Source: CAYGAW01 sp964347945 (lineage in GTDB: Bacteria > Chloroflexota > Anaerolineae > UBA7937 > B3-Chlor). From it: 25,369 bases of DNA. Shown one piece after another: positions 22,688 through 25,369 of this stretch. Positions within the stretch are counted from its first letter, which is position 1, and each line of letters begins with the position of its first letter. The notes beneath the pieces were generated by a model. The model was not told the DNA's origin and searched no databases. It was given only the letters and a program-made list of their open reading frames with translations. The translations under genes and the position numbers were made by a program. The DNA is taken from contig CAYGAW010000043.1 in assembly GCA_964347945.1 (NCBI GenBank), positions 1-25,369 of the forward strand. The letters are read 5' to 3'.

Positions 22688-22780
22688 CCCACATGGGGTG
22701 GCGGGTGCCACAGCCGCGCACAGAGTTCCGAAACCTAGGAGAGGGTTGGACAGCCTGTGACATGACAGCGCCAGAGAAAG

Positions 22781-22808
22781 GTTGCCGCACGGCATGTTGC
22801 GCGGCAAC
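22781..22808. repeat. Inverted repeat just upstream of the rel promoter
   Basis: GTTGCCGC and GCGGCAAC form a perfect 8-bp inverted repeat around 12 nt. It lies 11 nt before the -35 of the rel promoter and might be an operator or a terminator of any upstream transcript. Apart from this and the hairpins at 22637-22687 the 22557-22819 interval holds no gene I can support. Confidence 0.35.
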
Positions 22809-22819
22809 GAAGGGCAGTC

Positions 22820-22848
22820 TTGCATCTTGCAGGCTGCTGCCGTATACT
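22820..22848 (+). promoter_or_regulatory. Sigma-70 promoter of rel
   Basis: TTGCAT (22820-22825) and TATACT (22843-22848) are separated by exactly 17 nt. Transcription would start near 22855 and leave a leader of about 32 nt before the ATG at 22887. Confidence 0.65.
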
Positions 22849-22886
22849 GGAAGTGAGGCAGGTTACAAAACGGCCGGTGCATTTCC

Positions 22887-25043
22887 ATGGATGACCCCCC
22901 GACCACGCTGGAAGGCTTACTCGAACGGGCGGGAGATTCTATCCCTGCGCAGGAAATCCCCGTCATCAAGCGCGCTTATCAAGTCGCCGCCGACGCCCAC
23001 GACGGTCAACTCCGGGCCTCGGGGGAGCCGTTCATTCAGCATTCCCTGGCCACCGCTGCCGCCCTCGTAGACATGCGTCTCGATCCCGCCACGATTGCTG
23101 CAGGCCTCCTCCATGACGTTCCCGAGGACACCTCCGTCACAGTGGAACAGATCCGGGAGACTTTCGGCGGCGAGATAGCCAAGTTGGTCGACGGCGTGAC
23201 CAAGCTGCGGAAGATAACGTGGACCAGCCTGGAGGAAGAAGAGGCGGAGAGCCTGCGCAAGATCTTCCTGGCCATGGTGGACGACATCCGGGTGATTCTG
23301 ATCAGGCTGGCCGACCGTTTGCACAACATGCACACCTTGGGCCCCCTTCCAGAGGACAGAAGGACGGAGATCGCCAGGGAGACGCTGGACATCTTCGCAC
23401 CGCTCGCCCACAGGTTGGGCATGTGGCAGGTAAAGGAGGAATTGGAGGACCTCGCTCTGCGCTACCTGGAGCCCGAGAGGTACCAGGAAGTTGTGGAGTT
23501 GATTAGCGAACGCCGCACCGTCCGCGAGCGATACGTGGATAATGTGGTCGAGGCTCTGAGAAGCAGCCTGGTGGAGGCAGGGATAGACGCCGAGGTGGCG
23601 GGACGCCGCAAGCACATCTACAGCATCTATGAGAAGATGCAGAAGAAGGGCAGGGACTTCGATCGCATCTACGATGTGCATGGAGCGCGTATCATCGTGG
23701 AGGACATCAAGGACTGCTACGCAGCCCTGGGAATTGTTCATTCCCTGTGGCGGCCCATCGCCGGGGAGTTCGACGACTACATCGCCATGCCCAAGGACAA
23801 CCTGTATCAGTCGCTGCATACTGCCGTTGTAGGCCCACAGGGTCGTCCCTTGGAGATACAGATCCGGACCTGGGACATGCACTGGACCGCGGAGTATGGC
23901 GTCGCCGCTCATTGGCGCTACAAGGAGCAGGTGGAGCGGGACGCAGTTCTGGAAGGGAAGATGGCATGGCTGCGCCAGTTGATGGAGTGGCGTCGGGAGT
24001 TGGTTGACGCGCAGGAGTTCGTCGACTCGCTGAAGACCGACTTGTTCCCTGAGGAGGTGTACGTCTTCACACCCAAGGGAGATGTCATCGAACTGCCCAG
24101 GGGCGCCACTCCGGTAGATTTTGCCTATCACGTTCACACCGAGATTGGCCATCGATGCCAGGGCGCCAAGGTGAACGGCAAAATCGTGCCCTTGAACTAC
24201 CAACTGGAGGACGGAGATCAGGTCCTGATCCTGACGGCCAAGAGAGGAGGGCCGAGTCGAGATTGGCTGAACCCCCACCTCGGATATGTGAGCACGACTC
24301 GCGCCAGACAGAAGATCCGGCAGTGGTTCCGTCGGCAGGAGCGTGCCGAGAACATCGCACGGGGTAGGGCGCTCCTGGAAAAGGAGTTGAAGCGTCTAGG
24401 AATCGAGCGCGAGAGCTACGAGGACATCGCCAAGCTGTTCCGCTTCAAGAAGGTGGAGGGCTTCCTGGCCGCCATCGGATATGGAGACATCAACGTTCAT
24501 CAGGTATCCACCAGGGTTCTGGAAATTGAAAGGGAGAGCGAAGAGGGGCTAGAGGAGTTGCCACCCGTGGTGGCGCCGCCGACTGAGGCCCCCGGGATCA
24601 AGGTCACCGGCGTGGGAGACCTACTGACCCACCTTGGAGGTTGCTGCAACCCGTTGCCCGGCGACGAGATCATCGGCTACATCACCCGGGGCCGCGGTGT
24701 GACCATCCACCGGCAGGACTGCTCCAACGTTCTTCGTGTGCTGAGGGACGGCGATAGGGAGCGTCTGATCGAGGTTGATTGGGGCGAGGATGTGGACACA
24801 GGGTATCCGGTTGTGGTGGAGGTCACAGCCTACGACCGCAAAGGACTGCTGAAGGACATCGCGGCCGTTCTGGACGCCGAGGACGTTAACATGAGGGCAG
24901 CGACGATTGCGACCAGAAGAAAGGACCAGACTGCCACCATCATCGCTACCCTTGAGATCACCGGCATGGATCAGTTGAGTCGGGTGCTGACCAAGATCGA
25001 GAGCCTCACCAACGTCTTGGAGGCCCGCAGGCAGACGGCCTAG
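22887..25043 (+). CDS. rel: Bifunctional (p)ppGpp synthetase/hydrolase, RSH family (718 aa)
   Basis: Rel makes and degrades the alarmone (p)ppGpp in response to starvation, on or near ribosomes. Domains in order: HD hydrolase (about 25-180) with all metal and catalytic residues present (His52, His76-Asp77, Glu80-Asp81, Asp143, Asn147); synthetase (about 220-345) with 'GRDFDRIYDVHGARIIV', 'YQSLHT' and 'LEIQIRT'; TGS (390-450); helical linker; the CC zinc-finger domain with Cys586-Cys587 in 'GGCCNPLPGDE'; and ACT (about 640-716). Length is typical. Unusual: the synthetase motif that is RXKD in bifunctional enzymes is EFDD (residues 294-297), the EXDD form of RelA-type monofunctional synthetases, and PKPNGYQ is PKDNLYQ. 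The start has no clear ribosome binding site but fits the family N-terminus and the promoter at 22820. Confidence 0.95.
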   Translation: MDDPPTTLEGLLERAGDSIPAQEIPVIKRAYQVAADAHDGQLRASGEPFIQHSLATAAALVDMRLDPATIAAGLLHDVPEDTSVTVEQIRETFGGEIAKLVDGVTKLRKITWTSLEEEEAESLRKIFLAMVDDIRVILIRLADRLHNMHTLGPLPEDRRTEIARETLDIFAPLAHRLGMWQVKEELEDLALRYLEPERYQEVVELISERRTVRERYVDNVVEALRSSLVEAGIDAEVAGRRKHIYSIYEKMQKKGRDFDRIYDVHGARIIVEDIKDCYAALGIVHSLWRPIAGEFDDYIAMPKDNLYQSLHTAVVGPQGRPLEIQIRTWDMHWTAEYGVAAHWRYKEQVERDAVLEGKMAWLRQLMEWRRELVDAQEFVDSLKTDLFPEEVYVFTPKGDVIELPRGATPVDFAYHVHTEIGHRCQGAKVNGKIVPLNYQLEDGDQVLILTAKRGGPSRDWLNPHLGYVSTTRARQKIRQWFRRQERAENIARGRALLEKELKRLGIERESYEDIAKLFRFKKVEGFLAAIGYGDINVHQVSTRVLEIERESEEGLEELPPVVAPPTEAPGIKVTGVGDLLTHLGGCCNPLPGDEIIGYITRGRGVTIHRQDCSNVLRVLRDGDRERLIEVDWGEDVDTGYPVVVEVTAYDRKGLLKDIAAVLDAEDVNMRAATIATRRKDQTATIIATLEITGMDQLSRVLTKIESLTNVLEARRQTA

Positions 25044-25117
25044 TCATCGGCAGCCAAATCCTAATACTCCATGCGGCGCGGCCGTGCGGCTGCGTTCTCT
25101 GTGTAGTCAAGCAAGAA

Positions 25118-25146
25118 GGGGCCACCGTCCACACGACGATGGCCCC
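25118..25146 (-). terminator. Hairpin terminator (copy 1), minus strand
   Basis: GGGGCCACCGTC pairs with GACGATGGCCCC around a 5-nt loop with a single C-A mismatch on the plus strand. The same position is a G-U wobble in minus-strand RNA, and on that strand the stem runs into TTCTTGCTT. It therefore looks like a minus-strand terminator, placed after the PEP-CTERM reading frame. It could also stop rel transcription. Confidence 0.55.
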
Positions 25147-25183
25147 GATCTTCTACTCAGTTACCAACTACTGGAGACCTCTC

Positions 25184-25324
25184 CTATCGCCTCCGCCTTC
25201 GTAGGCCAGCATATCCAGCCAACCCCATCAATCCGCTGGCGAGGAGCATCACACTACCCGGCTCCGGCACGAATTCTGGCTCCTCCTCCAGTCTGACACA
25301 GATCGGCACAGCGAAAAGGGCCAC
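25184..25324 (-). pseudogene. PEP-CTERM sorting-signal fragment (C-terminal tail only)
   Basis: The minus-strand frame ending at TAG 25184-25186 encodes 'LEEEPEFVPEPGSVMLL', a hydrophobic segment (LLASGLMGLAGYAGL) and five Arg: a textbook PEP-CTERM tail (Val-Pro-Glu-Pro, transmembrane helix, basic cluster) recognised by exosortase for cell-envelope anchoring. Only 50 codons are open before an upstream in-frame TAG at 25337-25339, and no signal peptide or folded domain precedes it. The first usable GTG (25324) lies inside a hairpin. It is most likely the 3' end of a deleted or duplicated PEP-CTERM gene. A sequencing frameshift or a larger gene broken at the window edge cannot be excluded. It lies convergent to rel. 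Confidence 0.65.
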
Positions 25325-25345
25325 AGCGTCGATACGCTATGGCCC
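25318..25345 (-). terminator. Hairpin terminator (copy 2), minus strand
   Basis: GGGCCACAGCG pairs with CGCTATGGCCC around a 6-nt loop, again with one C-A mismatch on the plus strand at the same place as in copy 1. This is a G-U wobble on the minus strand, where the stem is followed by TTTT. It resembles copy 1 in sequence and would end a minus-strand gene lying beyond the right edge. Confidence 0.55.
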
Positions 25346-25369
25346 CCTGGCTTGGTGTGATTCGATCCT

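Noticed and set aside
22694..22720. GGGGTGGC...GCCAC...CCGCGC upstream of rel as a possible T-box motif
   Set aside because: The T-box core (GGGTGGxACCGCG) is interrupted, and no specifier stem or AGTA-type loop was found. It is more simply a GTGGC/GCCAC hairpin.
22917..24278. Minus-strand open frame of 453 codons opposite rel
   Set aside because: It lies entirely within the conserved rel coding region and shows no domain. High-GC genes often leave such open antisense frames.
1..25369. tRNA, rRNA, CRISPR arrays, insertion sequences, phage or toxin-antitoxin genes
   Set aside because: No cloverleaf, direct-repeat array, transposase motif or paired small genes with recognisable families were found by eye on either strand.

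Overview
The window reads as a stretch of bacterial chromosome, most likely from a Chloroflexota (Anaerolineae-type) organism. This lineage call is an inference. It rests on small lipoproteins with Thr-Pro-rich linkers (TPTPT), a tandem pair of Agl23/TIGR03663-like membrane glycosyltransferases with an NHL propeller, high GC, frequent GTG/TTG starts and otherwise ordinary Gram-positive-like sigma-70 promoters. No phage genes, insertion sequences, CRISPR arrays, tRNA or rRNA genes were seen.

Layout. From 1 to 5105 everything is on the minus strand: a partial M20 metallopeptidase, pyruvate kinase with its own promoter, and four small secreted lipoproteins, the last with a META domain. From about 5383 to 13897 everything is on the plus strand: an MscS-type channel, a KimA-family K+ importer behind a structured leader, a CorA Mg2+ channel, a PfkB sugar kinase, a sucrose-phosphate-synthase-like GT4 enzyme and a second GT4 enzyme. 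Convergent to these, from 16876 down to 13922, lie three tandem FSR-type MFS transporter copies: two complete and one cut to its first 70 codons beside the glycosyltransferase gene. A gene-poor 0.7 kb holds their promoter, a strong GC-rich terminator and a 61-nt three-way-junction-like palindrome. Next, 22441 to 17609 on the minus strand, comes a two-gene operon of polytopic GT-C proteins; the second gene carries a six-blade NHL propeller. A divergent intergenic region with alternative hairpins leads to a full-length rel (ppGpp synthetase/hydrolase) on the plus strand. The right edge holds a PEP-CTERM tail on the minus strand between two near-identical hairpins.

How the genes may work together. 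MscS, KimA and CorA are ion and osmotic homeostasis proteins. The adjoining sugar kinase and SPS-like GT4 could make a sucrose-type compatible solute, so the plus-strand block may be an osmoadaptation module (inference). The GT-C pair probably decorates secreted proteins or glycans. Points most worth checking: pyruvate kinase lacking the metal-binding Asp of its ARGDLG motif; a Rel with a complete hydrolase site but the EXDD synthetase motif; a possible ATT start codon in an MFS gene; and the leader before the K+ importer, which partly resembles a c-di-AMP (ydaO) riboswitch.
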